5,706 nucleotides of DNA from Deinococcus sp. (GCA_018260375.1 JAGLBF010000142.1:1-5706), one strand, 5' to 3'; numbered from the stretch's first letter, positions 1-5,347 are shown. The notes: a model not told the origin generated them from the letters alone. Numbers and translations: made by a program.

Positions 1-30
1 ATGGAATGATACGAGGCATACAAGAAGGAA

Positions 31-1116
31 TTAACCATCCCGGGTTCCTGCCATAGCAATTCCCGAATCAGTCAGTGTCATACTCCCACGCTGTTCTAGT
101 ATCCATCCGTATTCCAGCGCTGTCCCCAGCGCCTTGTGGGTCTGCTCCGCCGTCCAGTCCAGCCGCGCCGCGAGGTTCTCGGCAGTAGGAGGTGTAGCAA
201 AGCCGTGTAGGGCCGTCAGCAGCAACCTCGCAGAGAATTCAGCCTGTTGCTGACGGCGGCGGGCCAGCGTGGTGATGACACCTTCCAGTGGTGAGAACAG
301 CAGGCAGGCCATGAATACGGCCCCCAACACGCTGGCAATCATCCCTGCAATAGAAGCGTCCAGCCATAGTGCCAGCGCGTAGCCCACTACGCTGGCGAGT
401 ACCCCAATCACCAGCGACAACCGGAGCATTACGCTTAGGCGACGGGTCAGGAGGTAGGCGCAGGCCGGCGGAATAATGACGAAGGCCACAATCAGCACTG
501 CACCCACCGACTGAAAAGCACCCACGGTGGTAAAGGAAAGTAGCGTCATCAGGGTGTAGTGTAGGACTATCGGCGCAAAGCCCAGTGTTGCTGCCAACCC
601 TGCGTCAAAGGTACTGACCTTCAGTTCCTTGTAAAACAGGCCCACGAACACGGCGTTCAGAAGGGCCAATGCCCCCATCAGCAGCAGCGATTCAGGAACT
701 TCACGGCCTGCGATAAGGATGGTATTCAGCGGCGCGTAGGCAATTTCGCCGTACAGTACCGCGTCCATATCCAAATGCACATTGCGGAAAAAGAGGGAAA
801 CCAAAATCACGCCCACCGAGAACAGCAGCGGAAACACCGCCCCAATTGCGGCATCCACCTTGACGCGCCCACTGCGTTCCAATAGTTCTACGCTCAGCAC
901 AGTCAGCAGGCCCATCGCGGCGGCCCCAATCAGCGCGGGAACCGTCGCGGTGCCGCCAGAAAGCCAGAAGGCTCCTACAATTCCTGGCAGTGCAGCGTGA
1001 CTAATCGCGTCACTGAGCATACTTTGGCGGCGCAGCACCAAAAAGACGCCCAGCAAGCTACCCGCCACCGCCACCAGTGTTGCCGTTAGCACAATCACCA
1101 CGTCGGCCCAAATCAT
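31..1116 (-). CDS. mntD: Mn/Zn ABC transporter permease with C-terminal winged-helix-like domain
   Basis: Membrane subunit of an ABC-3 (TroCD/MntCD/ZnuB) metal importer; with the partner permease it should form the channel that passes Mn2+ or Zn2+ from the binding protein into the cytoplasm. The 361-aa product has about eight hydrophobic segments over residues 1-278. The family hallmark lies at residues 29-46 (RRQSMLSDAISHAALPG), and a KEL..STFD segment at 163-171 is the likely contact with the ATPase. Family members usually end near residue 280-300. Here a soluble tail follows: a basic stretch (ARRRQQQ, 285-291), then a helix-turn-helix-like segment (TAENLAARLDW...ALEYGWIL, 311-340) and a possible wing (341-352). 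The ATG overlaps the stop of the upstream permease gene by 4 bases (ATGA), so translational coupling is likely. It is the last gene of the operon; TAA is at 31-33. The permease family is clear. The metal, and so the mnt name rather than tro or znu, is inferred. Confidence 0.9.
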   Translation of the reverse strand: MIWADVVIVLTATLVAVAGSLLGVFLVLRRQSMLSDAISHAALPGIVGAFWLSGGTATVPALIGAAAMGLLTVLSVELLERSGRVKVDAAIGAVFPLLFSVGVILVSLFFRNVHLDMDAVLYGEIAYAPLNTILIAGREVPESLLLMGALALLNAVFVGLFYKELKVSTFDAGLAATLGFAPIVLHYTLMTLLSFTTVGAFQSVGAVLIVAFVIIPPACAYLLTRRLSVMLRLSLVIGVLASVVGYALALWLDASIAGMIASVLGAVFMACLLFSPLEGVITTLARRRQQQAEFSARLLLTALHGFATPPTAENLAARLDWTAEQTHKALGTALEYGWILEQRGSMTLTDSGIAMAGTRDG

Positions 1117-2051
1117 GACCCGACCACTGCCTCTTCTTCTGGGCGCACACCGCGCTGCATGGCTTCACGCAAAACTTTGCGGCGTTGGGCCGAGGCAAAA
1201 GCCGACCACAGCAGGCCCCGCTTGGGTGCGAAAAACAGGGAAATCAGCAGCACCATGCTTGCCACCACCACAATCACGGGGCCAGTCGGCAGGTTCGCTG
1301 TGGACGCTGAAATGACCGCCCCTGCTACGCCCGACAGTATTCCAAATAAGCCGCTCAGCAACAGCATTTTGCCCAAGTTGTCCGTCCATTGGCGGGCAGC
1401 GGCAGGCGGGGCAATCAGCAGGGCCGCCATCAGCACCACGCCCACCGTTTGCAGCCCAATCACCACTGCCAAGACAGCCAGAGAAGTTTGCACCACGCCC
1501 AGCCGTTCTACGGGGAACCCCAACGTGTGCGCGTAGGCAGGGTCAAAGGTGAGCAGTTTGAACTCCTTGAACAGCATCCACACAGTGCCAAGTGCCAGTG
1601 CCGAGAGCAGCGCCATCACGGTCACGTCACCCGCCACGATGGTCGCCGCCTGACCGAACAGAAACTTATCCAGCCCCGCTTGATTGGCGTTGCCGCTCCC
1701 CGCGATGAAGGTTAGTAACGCGATACCAAAGCCGAAAAATGCCGAGAGCATCGTTCCCAGCGCGGCATCTTCATTCAGGCGGGTGTATTTCAGCACCAAA
1801 CCTACACCCAGCGCCCCCAGCCACCCGCTGAGTCCTCCACCCAGCAACAGCCATAGCGGGGCTTTGCTGCCTGTCAGCAAAAAGGCAAGACATACGCCAG
1901 GCAAGGCCGCGTGTGCCACCGCGTCCCCGAGCAGGCTTTGGCGGCGCAACATGGTAAACCCGCCTACCACACCGCCCGTAACGCCCAGCAGCGCACTGCC
2001 CAGCGCGACATTCCGCAGGGTGTAGTCGGTGAACAGGTCGCTGAGGATCAT
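1113..2051 (-). CDS. mntC: Mn/Zn ABC transporter permease
   Basis: First of two ABC-3 family permeases, an inner-membrane protein expected to pair with the next gene product and the ATPase. The 312-aa product is hydrophobic with roughly eight to nine membrane segments. It has the family signature LRRQSLLGDAVAHAALPGV at residues 35-53 and a KEFKLLTFDP segment at 162-171 that matches the region contacting the ATPase. A polar, charged tail (about 276-312) ends the protein and carries no recognisable domain, unlike the longer tail of its partner. Its ATG (2049-2051) overlaps the ATPase stop codon, and its own TGA (1113-1115) overlaps the start of the second permease, both as ATGA. Two distinct permeases in one operon is the TroC/TroD or MntC/MntD arrangement, so a heterodimeric channel is expected. 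The substrate could be Mn, Zn or both. Confidence 0.9.
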   Translation of the reverse strand: MILSDLFTDYTLRNVALGSALLGVTGGVVGGFTMLRRQSLLGDAVAHAALPGVCLAFLLTGSKAPLWLLLGGGLSGWLGALGVGLVLKYTRLNEDAALGTMLSAFFGFGIALLTFIAGSGNANQAGLDKFLFGQAATIVAGDVTVMALLSALALGTVWMLFKEFKLLTFDPAYAHTLGFPVERLGVVQTSLAVLAVVIGLQTVGVVLMAALLIAPPAAARQWTDNLGKMLLLSGLFGILSGVAGAVISASTANLPTGPVIVVVASMVLLISLFFAPKRGLLWSAFASAQRRKVLREAMQRGVRPEEEAVVGS

Positions 2052-2785
2052 GCTGTCTCTCGCAGAAATTTGCTTTTGGCTCCATAGACAGCGCCTAGGT
2101 TGGCCTGTGTGAACACCTCGCTCATGGGGCCACTGGCGGCGACTTCTACATTCAAGAGTGTCAGGTGGTCAAAGTAGTCACGCACGGTGTCTAGGTCGTG
2201 ATGTACCACGATGACCGTGCGGCCTTCCCGCTGCAATTCCTGCATCACATCGAGAATGGCCCGCTCGGTAGTGGCGTCTACGCCCGCAAACGGCTCGTCC
2301 ATCAGGTAGAGGTCGGCTCCCTGCGCCAGTGCGCGGGCCAAAAAGACGCGCTGCTGTTGCCCGCCCGACAGTTGCGAGATTTGCCGCCCCGCAAAGTCGG
2401 CCATCCGCACCCGCTCCAGCGCGTGCAGGGCGCTGTCCTGCTCGGCTTTGCCCGGACGTTTAAACCAGCCCAGTCGTCCGTATAGGCCCATTTGCACCAC
2501 ATCCAGCGCATCGGTGGGAAAGTCCCAGTCTACGCTGGTGCGCTGCGGCACATAGGCCACGCGGCGGCGCACACCAGCCAGAGGTTGCCCAAAAAAGCGG
2601 ATGGTTCCGCTGGCGGTGGGCAGCAGCCCCAATGAGGACTTGAGCAGGGTGGACTTACCCGCCCCATTTGGCCCGACAATGGCACAAAGGTGAGCGGCGG
2701 GAAACGTCACATCTACATCCCACAACACTGGCTTTTCGGCGTAAGCCACGGTCAGGTCGCGGATGCTCAGCGGGTCTGTCGTCAT
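2048..2785 (-). CDS. mntB: Mn/Zn ABC transporter ATP-binding protein
   Basis: Cytoplasmic ATPase that drives the importer. All nucleotide-binding motifs are intact in the 245-aa product: Walker A GPNGAGKST (38-46), Q-loop VPQRTSVDWDFP (79-90), signature LSGGQQQR (139-146), Walker B LYLMDEP (159-165), D-loop GVD (168-170) and the switch histidine in VVHHDL (195-196). The Q-loop sequence RTSVDWDFP is characteristic of the metal-chelate (cluster A-I, TroB/MntB/ZnuC) ATPases, which agrees with the neighbouring permeases. The length is normal for the family. The ATG at 2783-2785 overlaps the stop of the binding-protein gene (ATGA), with no strong Shine-Dalgarno sequence visible, so translation probably depends on coupling. 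Nothing suggests loss of function. Confidence 0.95.
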   Translation of the reverse strand: MTTDPLSIRDLTVAYAEKPVLWDVDVTFPAAHLCAIVGPNGAGKSTLLKSSLGLLPTASGTIRFFGQPLAGVRRRVAYVPQRTSVDWDFPTDALDVVQMGLYGRLGWFKRPGKAEQDSALHALERVRMADFAGRQISQLSGGQQQRVFLARALAQGADLYLMDEPFAGVDATTERAILDVMQELQREGRTVIVVHHDLDTVRDYFDHLTLLNVEVAASGPMSEVFTQANLGAVYGAKSKFLRETA

Positions 2786-3729
2786 TTTTTGCCGCCCAGC
2801 GCGGCGGCAATGGTCTTGGTATTGTGGCGCACCATGCCCACATAAGTGCCTTCGGGTGTGCCTGCCGTACCCAGCGCGTCGCTAAACAGTTCGCCGCCCA
2901 CCCTGACGGTGTGGCCCCGCGCTTTGGCTGCCGCAATCACTGCCTCTACGGTGCGCTTGGGAACACTACTCTCTACAAAAATGGCGGGGATTTTGCGGTC
3001 TGCAACAAACTTGGCGAGTTCTTGCACGTCCCTTGTTCCAGCTTCGGCGGCAGTAGAGACGCCTTGGACGCCACGCACCTCTAATCCGTAACGGCGGGCA
3101 AAATACCCGAAAGCGTCATGGGCCGTTACCAAGACCCGCTGCTTTTGCGGGACGCTCTTCATCAGAGACATCACTTCGGCGTCTAGCGCGTCCAGTTGCT
3201 TTAGGTAACGGGCTGTATTTTGCGCGTATACCGATTTTCTGGCAGGGTCTACGGCGCTCAGGGCGTCGCGGGTCGTCGCAGCAGCCATCTTCCAGAGGGT
3301 CACATCAAACCAGATGTGAGGGTCAGCCATGTTCGCCACGCCATCAAAGCCGCCAGCGGGCCGCAGCAATTTGGAGTTAGGAATCCCCTGCGTAACGGCA
3401 ATGGCCTTACGGTTTTTTTCCAGAAGTTCTATCATTTTGCCTTCCAGGTGCAGGCCGCCGTACAAAATCAGGTCGGCCCCCTGCAAGCGCCGCACGTCCC
3501 GCGCACTGGCTTTATAAAGGTGCGGGTCAACGCCTGCACCCATCAGTTCGGTGACATTTACGCGGCTTCCGCCAATCACGCGGGCGAGGTCGCCCACCAT
3601 ATTGACGGTGGTGGTTACTTTTACAGGGCCGCTCAGACGGGCAGGTTTCAGGTCGCTCACGCGGGTGTAGTCGGAGGCGAGGGCAGAAGTAACCAGCAGG
3701 AGAGTCAAGAGAGGAAACAAAATCTTCAT
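2782..3729 (-). CDS. mntA: TroA-type periplasmic metal-binding protein
   Basis: Extracytoplasmic binding protein (cluster A-I, ZnuA/TroA/PsaA family) that captures the metal for the permeases. Residues 1-19 form a classic signal peptide (K2, hydrophobic core ILFPLLTLLLV, ALA-S-like cleavage region). There is no lipobox cysteine, so the 315-aa product is probably a soluble periplasmic protein, as in a diderm. The likely metal ligands are H70 (VDPH), H138 (DPHIW), H204 (TAHDAFGYF) and D284 (LFSDALG). This His-His-His-Asp set is that of TroA rather than the His-His-Glu-Asp set of PsaA/MntC, so Mn and Zn both remain possible. The long His-rich loop of ZnuA proteins is absent; only a short loop precedes H138. 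It is the first gene of the four-gene operon. Its ATG lies seven bases after a -10-like element, which suggests a leaderless mRNA, and a DtxR-type palindrome sits directly upstream. Confidence 0.92.
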   Translation of the reverse strand: MKILFPLLTLLLVTSALASDYTRVSDLKPARLSGPVKVTTTVNMVGDLARVIGGSRVNVTELMGAGVDPHLYKASARDVRRLQGADLILYGGLHLEGKMIELLEKNRKAIAVTQGIPNSKLLRPAGGFDGVANMADPHIWFDVTLWKMAAATTRDALSAVDPARKSVYAQNTARYLKQLDALDAEVMSLMKSVPQKQRVLVTAHDAFGYFARRYGLEVRGVQGVSTAAEAGTRDVQELAKFVADRKIPAIFVESSVPKRTVEAVIAAAKARGHTVRVGGELFSDALGTAGTPEGTYVGMVRHNTKTIAAALGGKK

Positions 3730-3730
3730 A

Positions 3731-3750
3731 TTTTTAGCCTAGCCTAAAAA
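3731..3750. promoter_or_regulatory. DtxR/MntR-type operator palindrome
   Basis: On the minus strand the site reads TTTTTAGGCTAGGCTAAAAA: 20 bp, self-complementary except for one symmetric base pair (arms TTTTTAG/CTAAAAA around CCTAGC on the plus strand). The TTAGG...CTAA layout resembles the DtxR/IdeR box family. It covers the -10 element and ends one base before the ATG, the position expected for metal-dependent repression. Binding by the adjacent regulator is inferred from proximity and site type. Confidence 0.7.
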
Positions 3751-3764
3751 TAGAATTTGGTCAA
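3736..3764 (-). promoter_or_regulatory. Candidate promoter of the importer operon (leaderless)
   Basis: Read on the minus strand, a -35-like TTGACC (3759-3764, five of six consensus bases) is followed after 17 bases by TAGGCT (3736-3741, matching T1, A2 and T6 of TATAAT). The next seven bases reach the A of the binding-protein ATG (3729), so transcription would begin at or beside the start codon. No Shine-Dalgarno sequence lies between, which fits leaderless translation, common in Deinococcus. The whole element lies in the 48-base gap after the regulator gene, so the importer can be expressed independently of it. Confidence 0.6.
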
Positions 3765-3777
3765 ACTTGAAAGTTTC

Positions 3778-4455
3778 TCAGTCTTCTACCATCACTTGTG
3801 CCGCCAGACTCAGGGCCAGAGTCGCTTGAGGGCCAAAGGAGGCCGTATCAGCGCAGGTTTGCAAGCTAAGGGTTCCCAGAATGTGGTCAGCAGCGCAGAC
3901 TTTCACAGTGGCCCCAGGCTTTAGCCCCAGCCCCAGCAGGGCGCGAAGCTGGGCGGGGTCGCTGTCGGGGACGCGGGCCACCTGTGCGCTGCCGCCCACG
4001 CCCAGTCTGCTGAGGGGACGCTCAGCCCGCTGCGGCACCTGGCCCGATAGTGTGGGGATGGGGTCGCCGTGGGGGTCATGGGTGGGGTCGCCCAGCCACG
4101 CAGCGATGTAGCCCTCTAGTCGCTCAGACATGGCGTGTTCTAACCGCTCGGCTTCCTCATGCACTTCGTCCAGCGGCATGCCCAAAGCGCGGTGCAAGAA
4201 CAGTTCCAGCAAGCGGTGATGCCGCAGCACCTCCAGCGCCGCCTGCTCGCCTGCGTCCGTAAGCCGTGCCCCCTTGTACGGCGCGTGGGTCACTAGCCCC
4301 TGCTCACTGAGTTTGCGGAGCATCCCCGTCACACTGGCTGGGGTTACGCCCAAAGCCGAAGCCAGCGCATTGGTACTGACATGTCCGTCGCGGCTCAGCA
4401 TATAAAGTTGCTTGAGATAGTTTTCAAAAGCGGGCGTGAGGGGCTGCTGGGGCAT
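3778..4455 (-). CDS. mntR: DtxR/MntR-family metal-dependent transcriptional regulator
   Basis: Probable metalloregulator of the adjacent importer. The 225-aa product (numbered from ATG 4455) has the three-domain DtxR/IdeR plan. There is an N-terminal winged helix (about 8-70, recognition region VTPASVTGMLRKLSEQGLV), a helical metal-binding and dimerisation domain (about 70-140, including the linker PTHDPHGDPIP at 124-134), and a C-terminal SH3-like FeoA domain (about 150-225). B. subtilis MntR lacks the last domain. Aligned by eye, H80, E84 and H99 match DtxR H79, E83 and H98; E103, E106 and H107 match DtxR C102, E105 and H106. Glutamate instead of Cys102 is the Mn-type choice (MntR Glu99). 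The N-terminal ligand (DtxR Met10, MntR Asp8) is N12, and MntR Glu11 corresponds to K15, which is unusual. A TTG one codon earlier (4458) is an alternative start. No Shine-Dalgarno sequence is seen. The family is certain; the metal is inferred. Confidence 0.9.
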   Translation of the reverse strand: MPQQPLTPAFENYLKQLYMLSRDGHVSTNALASALGVTPASVTGMLRKLSEQGLVTHAPYKGARLTDAGEQAALEVLRHHRLLELFLHRALGMPLDEVHEEAERLEHAMSERLEGYIAAWLGDPTHDPHGDPIPTLSGQVPQRAERPLSRLGVGGSAQVARVPDSDPAQLRALLGLGLKPGATVKVCAADHILGTLSLQTCADTASFGPQATLALSLAAQVMVED

Positions 4456-4459
4456 CAAG

Positions 4460-4488
4460 GCTTAGGGTAACGCGGCTGGATCTGTCAA
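4460..4488 (-). promoter_or_regulatory. Candidate promoter of the regulator gene
   Basis: On the minus strand a perfect TTGACA lies at 4483-4488, 28 bases before the ATG at 4455. The matching -10 is poor: CTAAGC (4460-4465) after 17 bases, or TAAGCC (4459-4464) after 18. The distance again suggests a leaderless or nearly leaderless transcript. TTAGGGTAA on the plus strand at 4462-4470 resembles half of a DtxR box and overlaps the -10 region, so weak autoregulation is possible but unproven. Confidence 0.4.
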
Positions 4489-4491
4489 CTT

Positions 4492-4518
4492 AACTCTTTT
4501 CCATTAGAAAAATGAGTT
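4492..4518. repeat. Inverted repeat upstream of the regulator promoter
   Basis: AACTCTTTTC (4492-4501) and GAAAA plus GAGTT (4507-4511 and 4514-4518) can pair around the loop CATTA, with a two-base AT bulge. That gives ten paired bases, all but two A-T. It starts four bases upstream of the TTGACA box of the regulator on the minus strand. It may be a protein-binding site or a hairpin; it lacks the GC-rich stem and T-run of an intrinsic terminator. The symmetry is seen; any function is conjecture. Confidence 0.4.
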
Positions 4519-4703
4519 TCTGTGTAGCCTCTGGACGCGTCCCGCCACTTTTACTCCCCAGCCATCGTACATATGTTAATACTATACACGTATTTTTTCT
4601 AATTAATCTACTTACGGCGTACTAATATAAAATAATGTGAGCTGCATTTTGTTTAAATTGACAGAACCCCACCGCCTACGTCCAACACGGTAAAATGTCT
4701 GGA

Positions 4704-4793
4704 ATGCGAACTGAAGAATTTTTGCGGAGATACGTTGTAAGTTCGCAAGAGCTTGAGCTGTATCAAAAGGCCAGAGATTTGCGAACTGTGTAG
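4704..4793 (+). CDS. Short open frame of 29 codons, doubtful
   Basis: An ATG-to-TAG frame encodes a 29-aa charged, helix-prone peptide (starts MRTEEFLRRY, ends KARDLRTV). The composition looks more protein-like than random frames of AT-rich DNA, which is the only argument for it. No convincing Shine-Dalgarno sequence precedes the ATG, and an alternative in-frame ATG lies at 4695. It sits between copies of the TGCGAACT motif, two of which overlap its ends. It could be a remnant of a larger gene, a leader peptide or chance. No family is recognised. Confidence 0.15.
   Translation: MRTEEFLRRYVVSSQELELYQKARDLRTV
4705..4787. repeat. Three copies of TGCGAACT in alternating orientation
   Basis: TGCGAACT occurs on the plus strand at 4705-4712 and 4780-4787 and on the minus strand at 4740-4747 (AGTTCGCA). 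The second and third copies form an inverted repeat, GTTCGCAA (4741-4748) with TTGCGAAC (4779-4786), separated by 30 bases. The related hexamer TTTGCG also occurs at 4721, 4778, 4906 and 4936. The cluster lies in the presumed leader side of the CRISPR array and could be a set of protein-binding sites. Confidence 0.45.
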
Positions 4794-4801
4794 CAGCATT
4801 T

Positions 4802-5017
4802 TTGGGAGGTCAGATGCCGTCAGAAGGAACCATTTTGATGACCGGGGCAAAAAACGCTGTTCTGAGCGCCTTGCAAATGGGTAGAGTTCAGGCTTCTCCA
4901 GTGCATTTGCGGTGCTGTAGACTCATGTATACTGTTTTGCGTAACAGACGCTGTTATGTGCTGAATGACAAAAGAACTATTTGGGAAAAAGTCCGTGAAA
5001 TAAGCCGTTCCAACTGA
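4802..5017 (+). pseudogene. MurA-like N-terminal fragment running into the first CRISPR repeat
   Basis: The frame translates from a possible TTG (4802), or from ATG 4814, which follows GGGAGG (4804-4809) by only four bases, to a TGA at 5015-5017 inside repeat 1. Residues EGTILMTGAKNAVL (4823-4864) closely resemble the first strand and active-site segment of UDP-N-acetylglucosamine enolpyruvyl transferase (MurA), whose conserved Lys-Asn pair sits in S-G-A-K-N-A. The next part (ASPVHLR..RLM.TVL....CYV) looks like the following MurA segment with residues missing. The catalytic-cysteine loop and most of the roughly 420-residue enzyme are absent, so the piece cannot be a working MurA. It is less GC-rich than the operon genes, which suggests an acquired remnant. 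Similarity is judged by eye from memory of the family. The rest (after about 4965) matches nothing I recognise. It may instead be leader DNA with a chance match. Confidence 0.4.
4907..4933 (+). promoter_or_regulatory. Weak candidate leader promoter for the CRISPR array
   Basis: TATACT at 4928-4933 (five of six consensus bases) is preceded by TTGCGG at 4907-4912. The spacing of 15 bases is short. Transcription would start near 4940, about 65 bases before the first repeat, in the direction expected from the repeat's 3' end. Promoter-like words are common in AT-rich DNA, so this is only a candidate. Confidence 0.25.
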
Positions 5018-5327
5018 ATGCCCCACCGTTAGGGGACTGAAACAGACCTACGCGAATTTCACGCTTGACCTGCCCACCGTTCCAACTGAATGCCCCACCG
5101 TTAGGGGACTGAAACGTCCCTTGCAAGTGCAGTGGCGGGGGCTGGGGTTCCAACTGAATGCCCCACCGTTAGGGGACTGAAACCACGCTGCTCAGGTCAG
5201 CGCGAATGCGCCACTGGGTTCCAACTGAATGCCCCACCGTTAGGGGACTGAAACGAAGGCTGCACAGTTCCGCGAATGGGCCGCTACACAGTTCCAACTG
5301 AATGCCCCACCGTTAGGGGACTGAAAC
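5007..5327 (+). CRISPR. CRISPR array, five 37-base repeats and four spacers
   Basis: Five identical 37-base repeats lie at 5007-5043, 5079-5115, 5147-5183, 5218-5254 and 5291-5327. Each begins GTTCCAACTGAATG and ends GGGGACTGAAAC. A central CCCC...GGGG can form a short 4-bp stem around a 7-base loop. The spacers are 35, 31, 34 and 36 bases (5044-5078, 5116-5146, 5184-5217, 5255-5290). The final eight bases, ACTGAAAC, match the usual 5' handle of class 1 (type I or III) crRNAs, so transcription is rightward with the leader in the AT-rich DNA to the left. No repeat is degenerate, so the distal end cannot be told from repeat decay. No cas gene is recognisable in the window; the effector must lie elsewhere, or beyond the right edge. 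The subtype cannot be fixed from the repeat by eye. Spacers 3 and 4 resemble each other. Confidence 0.98.
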
Positions 5328-5347
5328 ACTGCAGAAAAACGCTGGAC

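Larger units (their letters stand above)
4459..5006. other. AT-rich intergenic block, probable CRISPR leader at its right end
   Basis: About 550 bases between the regulator start and the first CRISPR repeat contain no confident intact gene. The composition shifts sharply from the GC-rich operon to AT-rich DNA, most extreme at about 4570-4660. The left part holds the regulator promoter and an inverted repeat (4492-4518). The middle holds TGCGAACT motifs and a 29-codon open frame. The right part holds a fragment that translates into MurA-like sequence. Because the repeats end in ACTGAAAC on the plus strand, the array should be transcribed rightward, which puts the leader within the last 100-300 bases of this block. 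Confidence 0.6.

Noticed and set aside
1115..1715. Rightward open frames within the permease genes and other frames opposite the transport operon
   Set aside because: They lie wholly inside genes with clear family motifs and have the low-complexity Pro/Ala/Arg/Ser composition of frames opposite GC-rich coding sequence.
3730..3777. An intrinsic terminator or small RNA between the regulator and the binding-protein gene
   Set aside because: The 48 bases are fully explained by the promoter and palindromic operator; the palindrome arms are A/T-rich and too weak for a terminator stem.
4658..4696. TTGACA (4658-4663) with TAAAAT (4691-4696) as a rightward promoter in the leader region
   Set aside because: The gap between the two boxes is 27 bases, far from the usual 16-18, and no better -10 lies at the correct distance.
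4653..5026. Two leftward open frames (4653-4850 and 4820-5026) opposite the leader region
   Set aside because: No ribosome-binding site or family resemblance. The second lies opposite the MurA-like frame and its start falls inside a CRISPR repeat.
5042..5058. A tRNA or other structured RNA gene in or near the array
   Set aside because: No cloverleaf or conserved tRNA box sequences were found; the repetitive structure is fully explained by CRISPR repeats.
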